Numbered from the stretch's first letter, positions 1-7,943 are shown. The stretch is DNA of 64,000 nt from Sulfurimonas sp. (GCF_028714655.1 NZ_JAQTLY010000001.1:223562-287561); one strand, 5' to 3'. The notes: generated from the letters alone by a model not told the origin. Program-made: numbers and translations.

Positions 1-7
1 TGACGAG

Positions 8-91
8 GTTGACAAGTTTGGAATGATAAAGTTGTCAAGTTTGGAATGGTAAGATTTCTGAGTTTTCGTCATCCTGAACTTGATTCAGGAT
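8..91. repeat. Composite repeat: 23-bp tandem pair plus family A palindrome
   Basis: Two direct copies of a 23-bp unit (core CAAGTTTGGAATG) start at 8 and 31. They are followed at 71-91 by a palindrome with arms ATCCTGAA and TTCAGGAT around a 5-base loop. The same order, TTTGGAATG then AAGATTT then a CCTGAAC palindrome, recurs at 55880-55963, so this is a dispersed composite element and not coding DNA. An open frame runs through it from 46 and would translate the palindrome as HPELDSGS, a typical repeat-derived peptide. Confidence 0.7.
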
Positions 92-132
92 CTTTGGGTT
101 GCGAGAATTCTAATATAATTTTTTGGAAAAGT

Positions 133-546
133 ATGGGTGAAAATATAATAAACAGATTTAATGTTTTAGTAAAAAAAACATATTATATTTATAAACGATT
201 CGGTATTGAATCTACATTTGTTCTGCTTTATCATAAAGAGCCTATAAGTGTCGTCGACTTGTCGAAATTCGTTAGACTCTCGGATCACCTTATAGAGGTT
301 GACGAGAATCACTACTTCATTATTTTTGAATTTACTTCTCAAGAAAATGCATATAAAGCATCACAAAATATTATCCACAGCTTAGATAAACATTTCAATA
401 GCTGTATGGGGTGTTTTATTGCTATTGACTCTTTCGATGTTGCCAAATCTCCGCAAAATGTTTTAAACAGACTTAAGCAGATTCTGATCCAAGTGCGTAA
501 AAACCCGTGTGTCAGGGTTGAAGTTGAAGATATACTAGATAGATGA
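133..546 (+). CDS. Hypothetical protein, possibly a degenerate GGDEF-like domain
   Basis: The frame is open from 46, but its first 29 codons translate repeat DNA, so the ATG at 133 (MGENIINRF), preceded by TTGGAAAAGT, is the more likely start and gives 137 aa. No family is certain. The layout of a DHLIEVDENHYFIIFEF stretch followed by a helix and GCFIAID resembles the second half of a GGDEF domain, but the GGDEF signature itself is missing, so no cyclase activity is expected. No signal peptide or membrane helix is seen. It ends shortly before another copy of repeat family A, which isolates it from the convergent carboxylase gene. Confidence 0.5.
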   Translation: MGENIINRFNVLVKKTYYIYKRFGIESTFVLLYHKEPISVVDLSKFVRLSDHLIEVDENHYFIIFEFTSQENAYKASQNIIHSLDKHFNSCMGCFIAIDSFDVAKSPQNVLNRLKQILIQVRKNPCVRVEVEDILDR

Positions 547-567
547 AGAGATTTATGAGCTTCCGTC

Positions 568-588
568 ACCCTGAATCAAGTTCAGGGT
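568..588. repeat. Family A palindrome, single copy
   Basis: ACCCTGAA and TTCAGGGT are separated by 5 bases. This is the same core as at 71-91 and 55911-55963. It lies between two converging genes, where it may act as a weak bidirectional transcription terminator. Confidence 0.65.
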
Positions 589-605
589 CTGGTTTCGCAA
601 GAAGT

Positions 606-2057
606 CTAATGTCTAGTGATTAACTTATGCTCTTTAATTTTCTTTATAAGATTAGCTATAAATGAAGTTTTTTCTTCCTCTTTTGCTATTGATTTTGTAG
701 CTTTTAGGTTGAAAAGTTCCATTTTTTTATCAAGATAACTTGTATCTAGTTTTCCTGCGATAAAATCAGCATCTTTTACGATTTCTCTATGAAGAGACAA
801 GTTTGTAGTAACTCCGTCGATGTAAAATTCATCTAAAGCTCTTGAAGCTTTTTTAACGGCACCTTCCCAGTCAAGCGCCCAAACGATAAGTTTTCCTACC
901 ATTGAGTCATAGTTTGGAGGGATTGTATATCCGGCATACGCACTTGAGTCGATTCTTACCCCTGGACCGCCCGGAGTGATGTAGTTTGTGATAGTTCCAA
1001 CTGATGGCATAAAGTTGTTTTGAGGATTTTCAGCGTTGATTCTAAACTCGATAGCATATCCGCGGAATTTAATCTCTTCTTGTAAAAATTTCAGCTTATC
1101 GCCCTCTGCGATTTCTATCATTCTTTGGATAATATCTATCCCGGAGATAATCTCGGTTACAGGATGCTCAACTTGAACCCTTGTATTCATCTCTATGAAG
1201 TAGATATTGTCATCCGGATCAAGCAGATACTCCACCGTTCCAACGCTCTCATAGCCTAGTTTTAGCATAGCTTTTGTTGAGATTCTGTAAAGCTCTTTTC
1301 TTGCTTCAGGGCTTAGTCTAGGAGATGGAGCGATTTCGATTACTTTTTGGTGTCTTCTTTGAATCGAACAATCTCTCTCGCCCAAGTGTACGACATTTCC
1401 GTATTTATCTGCAACTATTTGGATTTCGATATGTCTTGGATTTTCTACATATTTCTCGATGAAAACTTCACCTTTTCCAAAATATTTTATCGCTTCATTT
1501 GTTGCGGACTCAAACATTTCATTAAAAAGATTTGCGCTTTTAACGATTCTCATACCTCTTCCGCCGCCGCCAAAAGCAGCTTTTATGATAACAGGAAAGC
1601 CTATTTGCGTAGCAACTCTTGCTCCCTCTGCTTTATCTATAACCGGCTCATCCGTTCCTTCTAAAACAGGTACGCCGATTTCACGCATTGCAACTTTTGA
1701 AGCCATTTTATCGCCAAAAAGTGCGATGTGTGCCGGTTTTGGACCGATAAAAATAAGTCCTTTATCTTCACAAGCCTGTGCAAACTCTGCATTTTCAGAT
1801 AAGAAGCCATATCCGGGGTGGATAGCATCACAACCTGCTTTGAGTGCCAAAGTGATAATTCTGTCGTAGTCAAGATAGGCTTGTAGAGCATCTCCCATAA
1901 TCGGATAACACTCATCAGCTTTTTTTACCCAGATTCCCTCTAAATCAACTTCAGAGAAAATAGCTACGCTTTTTACATCCAATTCTTTACAAGCTCTAAT
2001 AATTCTTAGAGCTATTTCGCCTCTGTTTGCAACCAGTATCTTGGTAATTTTTTTCAT
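606..2057 (-). CDS. accC: Biotin carboxylase subunit (acetyl-CoA carboxylase AccC or pyruvate carboxylase subunit A)
   Basis: The protein is 483 aa and shows the ATP-grasp biotin carboxylase signatures: ILVANRGEIA at the N-terminus, HPGYGFLSEN, the glycine-rich KAAFGGGGRGMR loop, the ERDCSIQRRHQKVIE active-site stretch and EMNTRVQVEHPVTE. It would carboxylate biotin on a separate carrier protein, using ATP and bicarbonate. At 483 aa it is longer than E. coli AccC (449 aa), with a charged C-terminal tail. Campylobacterota often encode two such subunits, one for acetyl-CoA carboxylase and one for pyruvate carboxylase. No carrier protein or carboxyltransferase gene lies next to it, so which complex it serves is open and the symbol is provisional. 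The start is the ATG giving MKKITKILVANRGEI. Confidence 0.9.
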   Translation of the reverse strand: MKKITKILVANRGEIALRIIRACKELDVKSVAIFSEVDLEGIWVKKADECYPIMGDALQAYLDYDRIITLALKAGCDAIHPGYGFLSENAEFAQACEDKGLIFIGPKPAHIALFGDKMASKVAMREIGVPVLEGTDEPVIDKAEGARVATQIGFPVIIKAAFGGGGRGMRIVKSANLFNEMFESATNEAIKYFGKGEVFIEKYVENPRHIEIQIVADKYGNVVHLGERDCSIQRRHQKVIEIAPSPRLSPEARKELYRISTKAMLKLGYESVGTVEYLLDPDDNIYFIEMNTRVQVEHPVTEIISGIDIIQRMIEIAEGDKLKFLQEEIKFRGYAIEFRINAENPQNNFMPSVGTITNYITPGGPGVRIDSSAYAGYTIPPNYDSMVGKLIVWALDWEGAVKKASRALDEFYIDGVTTNLSLHREIVKDADFIAGKLDTSYLDKKMELFNLKATKSIAKEEEKTSFIANLIKKIKEHKLITRH

Positions 2058-2163
2058 GCCTAAACCTTGTGGGAAAATTTTACTAAGATTTTATACTTTT
2101 TTTAAAATAATTTCTTCACTATTTATGCGCAAAAAGTTATCTATTTTTGCTAAAATACAGATT

Positions 2164-3039
2164 ATGAAAAAAAATACACTGCAAAAAAGAGTGCAAATTG
2201 CAAACGACATTATGTATTATGTATACACGCACATTGACACAAATATCAATATGGACGAACTTAGCACCGATTTGGAAATCTCCAAATTTCATATGCATAG
2301 AATTTTTAAAGATGTTTTTGGAAAAAATATTTATGAGAGCATAAAATCCATAAGGCTTCAAAAAGCGTCAAATCTGCTTCTTACCAATAAGTTTTCAACA
2401 ATAAGCGATGTTGCAAATATTTGCGGTTACAGCTCTCAAACCTCTTTTATCCGCGTTTTTAAAGAGCGGTTTGAAATGACGCCTAAAGCGTGGAAAAACG
2501 GCGGTTATAAAGAGTACTCACAGCATATCATAGAGCAGTCGCCAAAAGCAAAAAAATCAACCGCAAAATTTGACCATTTAGAGCCGACCATCGTAAAAAT
2601 GCCGCTGATAGAGAGCTACTATATAAGACACAGCGGATACAATGCACAGATAAAGCAAACATGGCAAAAACTTCAAACTTGGATATTTGGCAATAATATT
2701 ACGGAATTTAATCAGATTGCTCTTTTTCACGACAACCCGACCGTAACAGAGCTTCACGAGTGTCAATATGTAGCATGTGTGGTTGTAGAAAACGGCTTAA
2801 ATATCCAAAGCGACAGGCTGCCGAAGTTTAATATCTCCGACGGCATTTACGCTAAGTTTGATTTGGTAGGAGAACAGGGAGATATGCTTAAGTTTATTCA
2901 GTGGGTTTATCATGAATGGCTCCCCAAAAGCGAATACGAAACCACCACAAAACCGCCGTATGTAATCTATAAAAAAAACAATTATCTTTCGCAAGACGGC
3001 AGATTTGATATAAGTTTTTATCTCTCTATAAAGTTTTAG
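2164..3039 (+). CDS. AraC-family transcriptional regulator with GyrI-like effector domain
   Basis: The protein has 291 aa from the ATG at 2164. An upstream open extension from 2041 is rejected because it runs over a TAAAAT -10 element at 2151-2156. Residues about 10-110 form the double helix-turn-helix of AraC regulators: MDELSTDLEISKFHMHRIFK is the first, and ISDVANICGYSSQTSFIRVFK is the second, recognition unit. The remaining part, from about 135 (EPTIVKMPLIESYYIRHSG), fits the GyrI/AraC effector-binding fold found in Rob and BmrR, with the closing FDISFYLSIK. So the DNA-binding part is N-terminal and the ligand part C-terminal, as in Rob. It is divergent from accC. The effector is unknown. 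Confidence 0.85.
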   Translation: MKKNTLQKRVQIANDIMYYVYTHIDTNINMDELSTDLEISKFHMHRIFKDVFGKNIYESIKSIRLQKASNLLLTNKFSTISDVANICGYSSQTSFIRVFKERFEMTPKAWKNGGYKEYSQHIIEQSPKAKKSTAKFDHLEPTIVKMPLIESYYIRHSGYNAQIKQTWQKLQTWIFGNNITEFNQIALFHDNPTVTELHECQYVACVVVENGLNIQSDRLPKFNISDGIYAKFDLVGEQGDMLKFIQWVYHEWLPKSEYETTTKPPYVIYKKNNYLSQDGRFDISFYLSIKF

Positions 3040-3075
3040 GTATTTAAAAAACTATTAGACTTCTCTATCAATTCA

Positions 3076-3486
3076 TCAAATGTTATATACCCAGTTATCA
3101 ATCCTCAACTCTTTGACTCTTTTGAACTCTTTTGTGTTGTTTGTGACCAATGTCATATTGCATGAGAGCGCATGGGCTGCTATCATCATATCAAGCCCTC
3201 CTATGATTTGCCCTCTTTTTTCTAAATCTGCTCTTATTTTTCCATAGGCAGCAGATGCTTTTATATCGTACTCTAGGATATCGAACGGTTTGAGAAAATG
3301 CTCTAATGCCAAGAGATTTTTTTCCATATACTCACTTTTATAAACACCGTAATATAGCTCACTAACCGTAATGCTTGAGAGAACTAAATCGCCTACATCA
3401 AACTCTTTAAGCTTTTCTCTGACATTTTGAGGCTTATTTTTGATAATATAGATACAGATGTTGGTATCTAGCATCTGTTTTTTCAA
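3076..3486 (-). CDS. vapC: VapC-type PIN-domain ribonuclease toxin
   Basis: This 136-aa single PIN domain has the acidic residues expected for metal-dependent RNA cleavage: Asp in MLDTNICIYI, Glu in ITVSELYYG and Asp in GGLDMMIAAHAL. It would cleave RNA, in studied relatives usually initiator tRNA or rRNA, when released from its antitoxin. It overlaps the antitoxin gene by 4 bases (ATGA), the usual translational coupling. The length is normal and the motifs are intact, so the toxin is probably active. Just downstream, 3058-3080 nearly repeats a piece of the HTH remnant at 4440-4462. Confidence 0.9.
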   Translation of the reverse strand: MKKQMLDTNICIYIIKNKPQNVREKLKEFDVGDLVLSSITVSELYYGVYKSEYMEKNLLALEHFLKPFDILEYDIKASAAYGKIRADLEKRGQIIGGLDMMIAAHALSCNMTLVTNNTKEFKRVKELRIDNWVYNI

Positions 3487-3722
3487 AATAAGTTCTCTCT
3501 TTTTTGAGTCGGTTGCACTCTTTCTTGCATAAAATCGTCCGAAAACTCATCAAGTCTGTCAAACATATGCTCCCACACACTTTTGTCGTTTTTTGGCATC
3601 AAAATCACGCCATCTTCAACCCTCTTTATGAAAAGCTCTTCTTGGTTTTCAAACCTAAACTCTTTTGGCAATCTCACAGCTTGGCTTTGACCATTTTTAA
3701 ACAGTTTTGCGACAGCGCTCAT
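3483..3722 (-). CDS. vapB: VapB-type antitoxin (AbrB/SpoVT-like DNA-binding)
   Basis: The protein is 79 aa. The N-terminal half (AKLFKNGQSQAVRLPKEFRF) is the swapped-hairpin AbrB fold of VapB antitoxins, and the acidic C-terminal half (WEHMFDRLDEFSDDF) should wrap the PIN toxin. It would neutralise VapC and repress the shared promoter. The ATG at 3722 is preceded by AGGAG. A strong promoter lies directly upstream at 3752-3780, with an AT-rich dyad of TATATA blocks that could be the operator. Confidence 0.9.
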   Translation of the reverse strand: MSAVAKLFKNGQSQAVRLPKEFRFENQEELFIKRVEDGVILMPKNDKSVWEHMFDRLDEFSDDFMQERVQPTQKRENLF

Positions 3723-3751
3723 GACATTCTCCTGTTAAATATATATTTTAA

Positions 3752-3780
3752 AGTATATACTATTATTTTCGTTTTGTCAA
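3752..3780 (-). promoter_or_regulatory. Near-consensus promoter of vapBC
   Basis: Read on the minus strand, TTGACA (3780-3775) is followed after 17 bases by TATACT (3757-3752), and the vapB ATG is about 30 bases on. It is close to the sigma-70 consensus. The overlapping AT-rich dyad is a plausible autoregulatory operator. Confidence 0.7.
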
Positions 3781-3851
3781 CTAACCTTTTTAATAATTTT
3801 TATTTCAAATTTTTCTTGTGCTATAACACAACCAAAAAAGGAGTTTATATC

Positions 3852-4079
3852 ATGCTAGAAGCTTTAGATTTGCATAAAATGAGTATTTCAGATAAGTTTT
3901 TGATGATGGAAGAGTTGTGGGAAGATTTGAGTCAAAATGCTTCTGCAAATGGTTTTTCACCTCAGTGGCACTATGACGAACTTATGAAAAGAGAGAGAAA
4001 AGTCCAAGATGGAGAGCTTAAGTTTTCCGCTCTATCTGAAGCAAAAAAGAGACTAAAAAACTCCATTCATGAAAATTGA
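3852..4079 (+). CDS. Addiction-module antitoxin-like protein
   Basis: This 75-aa protein matches the small putative addiction-module component family (MSISDKFLMMEELWEDLS, then HYDELMKRE...VQDGELKFSALSEAKKRL), the usual partners of RelE/ParE toxins. The ATG at 3852 follows a clear AAGGAG. A longer in-frame reading from 3504 runs over vapB and is not believable. A TATAAC -10 with an upstream TG lies at 3822-3827. It overlaps the next gene by 11 bases. The antitoxin is intact although its toxin is broken, which is the expected order of decay. Confidence 0.8.
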   Translation: MLEALDLHKMSISDKFLMMEELWEDLSQNASANGFSPQWHYDELMKRERKVQDGELKFSALSEAKKRLKNSIHEN

Positions 4080-4356
4080 AATTTTAGATGAAGCAGAAAA
4101 CGACATTTTAAACGGCATGCAGTTTTATGAGGCACAAAGTAGGGATCTCGGAACTTATTTTTTAGATTCTATCTTGTACGACATTGACTCTTTGTATTTG
4201 TATGCAGCAATTCATCTCAAGGTAAATGGCTACTACAGACTCCTCTCAAAATGATTTCCCTTTGCTATCTACTACAAACTAAAAGAAGATATAGTTTATA
4301 TTTATGCCGTTTTAGATTGCAGACAAAATCCAAATAAACTGCTCAAAAGATTGTAG
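4069..4356 (+). pseudogene. ParE/RelE-family toxin interrupted by an in-frame stop
   Basis: The frame begins MKIEILDEAENDILNGMQFY, typical of ParE/RelE toxins, and reaches TGA at 4252-4254 after 61 codons. Beyond the stop the same frame continues as FPFAIYYKLKEDIVYIYAVL and ends in DCRQNPNKLLKRL at 4356, which is the expected C-terminal half. The full length would be 95 aa, normal for the family. The stop sits where relatives usually have Arg before FPF, so a single substitution is enough to explain it. The toxin is presumably inactive. Confidence 0.85.
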
Positions 4357-4382
4357 TTAGTAGTTATCGCAATTTTTGGGCT

Positions 4383-4573
4383 TTACTTTTTCACCTTAAA
4401 CTTCTCTTTTAGCTCTTTAAGTTCGCTAAGATTTTTCTCCGACTTCTCTATCAACTCATCAAACGCTAAGTCTTTCATAACTGTTTTGTAGAGGTTTGGT
4501 TTGTATTTTCCCAATTATAAAGTGTTGTTCTATCTATTCCTAAGTAACCAGGTTGTTTTGAAAAAGATTTTGA
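4383..4573 (-). pseudogene. Remnant of a small helix-turn-helix gene, frameshifted
   Basis: Read on the minus strand, one frame gives LGIDRTTLYNWE, and a frame shifted by one base continues YKPNLYKTVMKDLAFDELIE and a charged helix to TAA at 4385-4383. Joined, this parallels the intact 64-aa gene at 7749-7943 (FDIDPRTLRNWRK then KPFLYATIIKGLAFDEIVE). One missing base in the A-run near 4505-4510 restores the frame. No good start codon is visible. It is a decayed paralogue. Confidence 0.7.
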
Positions 4574-4681
4574 CAGTATATAAATAATAGTTTTATGGAT
4601 TTTTCATTTTTTGATGATTTATGAATTTATTGTGTTGTCTAAGGTAAATAAAAAATAAATTTTTAGTCAGTATTTATAGCA

Positions 4682-4748
4682 GCAACAATATATATTAATT
4701 TCAACAATAATTAATACATATATTGTTGAAATTAATATATATTGTTGC
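4682..4748. repeat. Perfect 28-bp inverted repeat with 11-base loop
   Basis: The arms at 4682-4709 and 4721-4748 are exact reverse complements; the left arm begins GCAACAATATATATTAATTT. The loop is 11 bases. The sequence is almost pure A/T and is not followed by a T-run on the plus strand, so it is not a standard terminator. It lies about 60 bases upstream of the CsgG-like gene, within its presumed leader or promoter region. In the gap 4357-4806 only this repeat and the HTH remnant were found. Confidence 0.85.
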
Positions 4749-4806
4749 AAATTAATTAGATTTATTTAAGATTGTTTTAGATAGTATTTTGTTCTTGGAG
4801 GTTAAC

Positions 4807-5757
4807 ATGAAGAAGTATTTAAATTTTGTTATGGGAAGTTGCTTGGTATTTATGGTTGCAGGTTGCGGTGTGTCAACGCCAAATATTGTAAAAGTAGAAA
4901 AACCCACAAGTGCTCAACCACAAGTATCTATGGTTCAACAAGAGCCTGAATTAAAACGAAAAGTAGCTATTGCAAGATTTGGCAATGAAGCACAATATGG
5001 AAAATCAGCTCTTTTTGGTGTAAATAGTGATTATGTCGCAGAGAAACAGGCAACAGATATTTTATCAGCAAAACTTGCACAATCTGGAAAGTTTATTTTA
5101 CTTGAGCGTAGTGATATTGATATTGTCAATAAAGAAATAAATACATTCAATTTGCAATTACTTCAAATTGGTTCAGATTATTTGATTGTTGGTTCTGTTA
5201 CAGAGTTTGGTCGCAAAAATATGTCCGATACTGGAGCTTTTTCACGCTCTAAAACACAGATAGCATATGCAAAGGTGAGTGTACGACTCATAGATGTTAA
5301 AACGGGACAAGTGGTTTTTGCACAAGAGGGAAGCGGTGAAGCTTTAAGTGAAGCTGGAACATCATTTGGACTTGGTAAACATGTTGGGTATGATTCTACG
5401 CTAAACGATAAGGCAATTTCAGCAGCAATCTCGAGTGTTGTAGATGGAATTATGGAAAATTTACTTAACAAACCTTGGCGCTCTTATGTGCTTTCAGTGG
5501 AAGATGGAAATGCAATTATTGCCGGTGGTGCAAAACAAGGGTTGCATATTGGAGATAGTTTTGATATTTATCAAAATGGTAAAAGTATCAAAAATCCACA
5601 AACAGGAATGATGATAGAATTGCCAGGAGTTAAAGTTGCTACAGTAAAAGTTATTAGTCAATTTGGTAGTACTTATACTGATGAGGGCTCTGTTTGTCAA
5701 GTTGTAAATGGTAATTTGAATGCTGCTTCGATAAAGGATTTATATGTTCAAAAATAA
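4807..5757 (+). CDS. CsgG-family outer-membrane lipoprotein
   Basis: The protein is 316 aa from the ATG at 4807, chosen for the strong TTGGAGGTT site just before it; the frame is open from 4789. It has a lipoprotein signal with a VAGC box and Cys20. The body has CsgG/HfaB features: KRKVAIARFGNE, DILSAKLAQSGKFILLERSD, DYLIVGSVTEFG and a long VRLIDVKTGQVV strand. CsgG makes an outer-membrane pore for curli export, but no curlin genes are near. Here it is the first of four overlapping lipoprotein genes, an order like the CsgG-DUF4810-DUF799 sets of other proteobacteria. The C-terminal region after about residue 230 (GGAKQGLHIGDSFDIY) resembles a FlgT-like beta domain. Confidence 0.85.
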   Translation: MKKYLNFVMGSCLVFMVAGCGVSTPNIVKVEKPTSAQPQVSMVQQEPELKRKVAIARFGNEAQYGKSALFGVNSDYVAEKQATDILSAKLAQSGKFILLERSDIDIVNKEINTFNLQLLQIGSDYLIVGSVTEFGRKNMSDTGAFSRSKTQIAYAKVSVRLIDVKTGQVVFAQEGSGEALSEAGTSFGLGKHVGYDSTLNDKAISAAISSVVDGIMENLLNKPWRSYVLSVEDGNAIIAGGAKQGLHIGDSFDIYQNGKSIKNPQTGMMIELPGVKVATVKVISQFGSTYTDEGSVCQVVNGNLNAASIKDLYVQK

Positions 5758-6094
5758 TATTAAATTATTAATACTTGTGATAGCAATATTTTTTTCAGGT
5801 TGCGGTTATAAAGAAGCTATACACCAAACCAGAGATGTTGCATATTTAAAATTTGAGAAAGGTACTTTTAAAGACTACGCTATAACTGTAAATGACAAGT
5901 ATACATTCAAGCTTGATTCATGCGTAAGAGATCCAGAAGCAAAAGAAGTGATGGAATGCCATGATAGCAATAATGTTTATGAGGTTACAAGCGGAAGTGT
6001 AAAAATATCTGTTGTTGACAATAAAGGAAATTTAATTATGGATAAAACTGTTTATATTGGCTCAACTAATACTGTTGTGATGGAATTGCCATGA
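5744..6094 (+). CDS. Small lipoprotein of the CsgG-type operon
   Basis: The protein is 116 aa with a lipoprotein signal (IAIFFSGC, Cys20) and a small predicted beta-rich domain (YAITVNDKYTFKLDSC...YEVTSGSVKISVVDNKGN). It contains two further cysteines (SCVRD and MECHD) that could form a disulfide. It overlaps the gene before it by 14 bases and the one after it by 4. No function is recognised; the context makes it an envelope partner of the CsgG-like protein. Confidence 0.75.
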   Translation: MFKNNIKLLILVIAIFFSGCGYKEAIHQTRDVAYLKFEKGTFKDYAITVNDKYTFKLDSCVRDPEAKEVMECHDSNNVYEVTSGSVKISVVDNKGNLIMDKTVYIGSTNTVVMELP

Positions 6095-6459
6095 AAGAAG
6101 CAATAAAATATTTAATAGTGCCCACAATGGGAATATTTTTACTTAGTGGATGTGTAGAACAACCAAAGCCTTTGTATAACTGGGGCAATTATGTTGCAAG
6201 TACAGGTGAGTACACTATAAAAGGTCATGAAAAAGAGGTGCGTGAAAAGCATTCAGCAGAGCTGAAAAATATGATAGAAGAGTCTCAATCCAAAGATATG
6301 AGAGTTCCTCCTGGAATTTATGCAGAATATGGACAGGTGCTGTTTGAATCCGGTCAGTCATCAGAAGCTAAAAAGTATTTTCTTCTTGAGAAAAATACTT
6401 ATCCTGAGTCAACTATATTTATTGACAGAGTAATTAAAAAACTTTATGGAGATAATTAA
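6091..6459 (+). CDS. DUF4810-type lipoprotein
   Basis: The protein is 122 aa with a lipobox LSGC (Cys21), followed by PLYNWGNYVASTGEY, the characteristic opening of DUF4810 proteins. The rest is helical and TPR-like (PPGIYAEYGQVLFESGQSSEAKKYF). It sits between the CsgG-like and GNA1162-like lipoproteins, as in other genomes where the three form one surface lipoprotein set. Its start codon overlaps the previous stop, and its stop overlaps the next ATG by one base. Confidence 0.8.
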   Translation: MKEAIKYLIVPTMGIFLLSGCVEQPKPLYNWGNYVASTGEYTIKGHEKEVREKHSAELKNMIEESQSKDMRVPPGIYAEYGQVLFESGQSSEAKKYFLLEKNTYPESTIFIDRVIKKLYGDN

Positions 6460-7508
6460 TGAGTAGAATAGTTTTTACATCTAGCATATTTGCGGTAGCT
6501 TTATTATTATTTACGGGCTGTGCGCCAAAAGTTTCTAAAATTACTTTAGGTGATTATTATCCAAAAGTTTATGCAAGCAGCACAAAATCAATTTTGGTAT
6601 TACCGGCGAAAAATACTACCACATCAGTAGATGCTACGGATCATTTCCGTTACACCATAACCAAACCGCTTGCAGAGAAAGGCTATTATATTTATCCAGT
6701 ACACCTAGTAGACTCTTTTCTTAAAAGTGAAAATTTATCAGATGCTAATATAATTCATAGTATACCTGTTTCAAAACTAAAGGATATTTTTGCACCGGAT
6801 GCTATTTTATATGTTGATATTAATTCGTGGGATACGGGCTACACTGTAATGACTAGTCATGTAGATGTTGGTTTATCATTTTCATTAATTGATGCTAATA
6901 CAGAAGAAGAGTTATGGCAAAGCAATGCATATGCTTACTCATACGAAGGATTAGATGGTAATAATGGATTGGCTGGTCTAATAGTTTCTGCTATTACAAC
7001 TGCATTAAATACAGCAACTGATTATACAAAATTAGCTGGTGTTGCAAATAATGCAGGTGTCTCACTGCTTCCTGCCGGTGGATATAATCCACAATATAAA
7101 AAAGACAAAGATTTAACATTGACATTTTTTGATATTGCTAGATTAGAAGATAGTAGATTATATATAAGTGAGTATTTTATATATGGAAATAAACAAGAAG
7201 GTAAAGTTGCTTTAACTGCGAATAGAAGGGCAAAAGGATACTTTGCATTTCCCGTAACTGATATGAATTGGTTTGCACATAACGGTTATTCAAATTATTA
7301 TATTACACAAGAAATTAAAGGAAAAAAATATTTGAGAAATCGTTTTTTTCTTTATGAAAACAATCGCCCGTTTTTACTTATAGAAGGAAAGAAAGTATTT
7401 GTTCAAACCGAGACGGATGGAACAATTCCTTTTAGTGAAGAAGGAAGTAGATTTTATTTTAATATTGAAAAAATTATTGAACTTAAATTGCCGGAAAATA
7501 AATTTTGA
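6459..7508 (+). CDS. GNA1162/DUF799-family lipoprotein with long C-terminal extension
   Basis: The protein is 349 aa. Signal and lipobox FTGC (Cys21) are followed by SILVLPAKNTTTSVDATDHF and by the KGYYIYPVHLVDSFL and DAILYVDINSWDTGY segments that mark DUF799. This part covers about residues 35-210. The family usually ends near 220 aa, so about 130 residues (from LTLTFFDIARLEDSRLY) are extra and of no recognised family. Last gene of the operon, it ends before a strong hairpin. Confidence 0.8.
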   Translation: MSRIVFTSSIFAVALLLFTGCAPKVSKITLGDYYPKVYASSTKSILVLPAKNTTTSVDATDHFRYTITKPLAEKGYYIYPVHLVDSFLKSENLSDANIIHSIPVSKLKDIFAPDAILYVDINSWDTGYTVMTSHVDVGLSFSLIDANTEEELWQSNAYAYSYEGLDGNNGLAGLIVSAITTALNTATDYTKLAGVANNAGVSLLPAGGYNPQYKKDKDLTLTFFDIARLEDSRLYISEYFIYGNKQEGKVALTANRRAKGYFAFPVTDMNWFAHNGYSNYYITQEIKGKKYLRNRFFLYENNRPFLLIEGKKVFVQTETDGTIPFSEEGSRFYFNIEKIIELKLPENKF

Positions 7509-7587
7509 CAATATTCTTTCAAATAGACTAAATCCCATTTTTTGTTCAATTAATATTTCGTTCCCACGGTTTGAGAGACTGTGAAAG

Positions 7588-7664
7588 AATCTCAAAAAAA
7601 ACAATTTCAAAGAGTACCTCAAACTCTCTTTGAAATTTGTTTTACATTAAGTGTGAGATTTTTT
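7588..7664. terminator. Nested hairpin after the lipoprotein operon
   Basis: Inner arms at 7598-7614 and 7626-7643 (core TTTCAAAGAG / CTCTTTGAAA) pair with one bulged base. Outer AATCTCA (7588-7594) pairs with TGAGATT (7654-7660), which is followed by a T-run. This is a probable rho-independent terminator, usable from both sides. Confidence 0.7.
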
Positions 7665-7748
7665 AAAGGGGTCGAATTCGATTCATTTAAAAATGAAGCC
7701 GCCAACTCTTAAGAAGTTAGCAGGTAAATAAACTTATATGTAAGAAAA

Positions 7749-7943
7749 TTATTTTGAGTCGCCGTATTTCTTCTGCAACTCTTTTACTTTTTCATAACTC
7801 TCTTTTTGCGCTTCTACAATTTCATCAAACGCTAAGCCTTTTATAATTGTTGCATACAAAAAAGGCTTATCTTTACGCCAATTTCTTAATGTTCTAGGGT
7901 CAATATCAAAAAGTCTTGCCATATCTTGCTGTGTTAGTTTCAT
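7749..7943 (-). CDS. Small helix-turn-helix protein
   Basis: This 64-aa protein has MARLFDIDPRTLRNWRKDKP as a clear helix-turn-helix, followed by KPFLYATIIKGLAFDEIVE and a charged coiled helix. A decayed paralogue is at 4383-4573. The two flank the lipoprotein operon, suggesting a mobile or duplicated small gene. No partner is recognised, and DNA binding is inferred only from the helix pattern. Confidence 0.7.
   Translation of the reverse strand: MKLTQQDMARLFDIDPRTLRNWRKDKPFLYATIIKGLAFDEIVEAQKESYEKVKELQKKYGDSK

Noticed and set aside
46..132. N-terminal extension of the first hypothetical protein
   Set aside because: It is translated repeat DNA (HPELDSGS), and an internal ATG with an upstream purine-rich site fits better.
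1347..1869. Long plus-strand open frames inside accC
   Set aside because: They are antisense shadows of the carboxylase gene without ribosome sites or family likeness.
4252..4254. TGA in the ParE-type gene read as selenocysteine or readthrough
   Set aside because: No stem-loop that would recode it was seen, and the family has Arg here, so a nonsense mutation is simpler.
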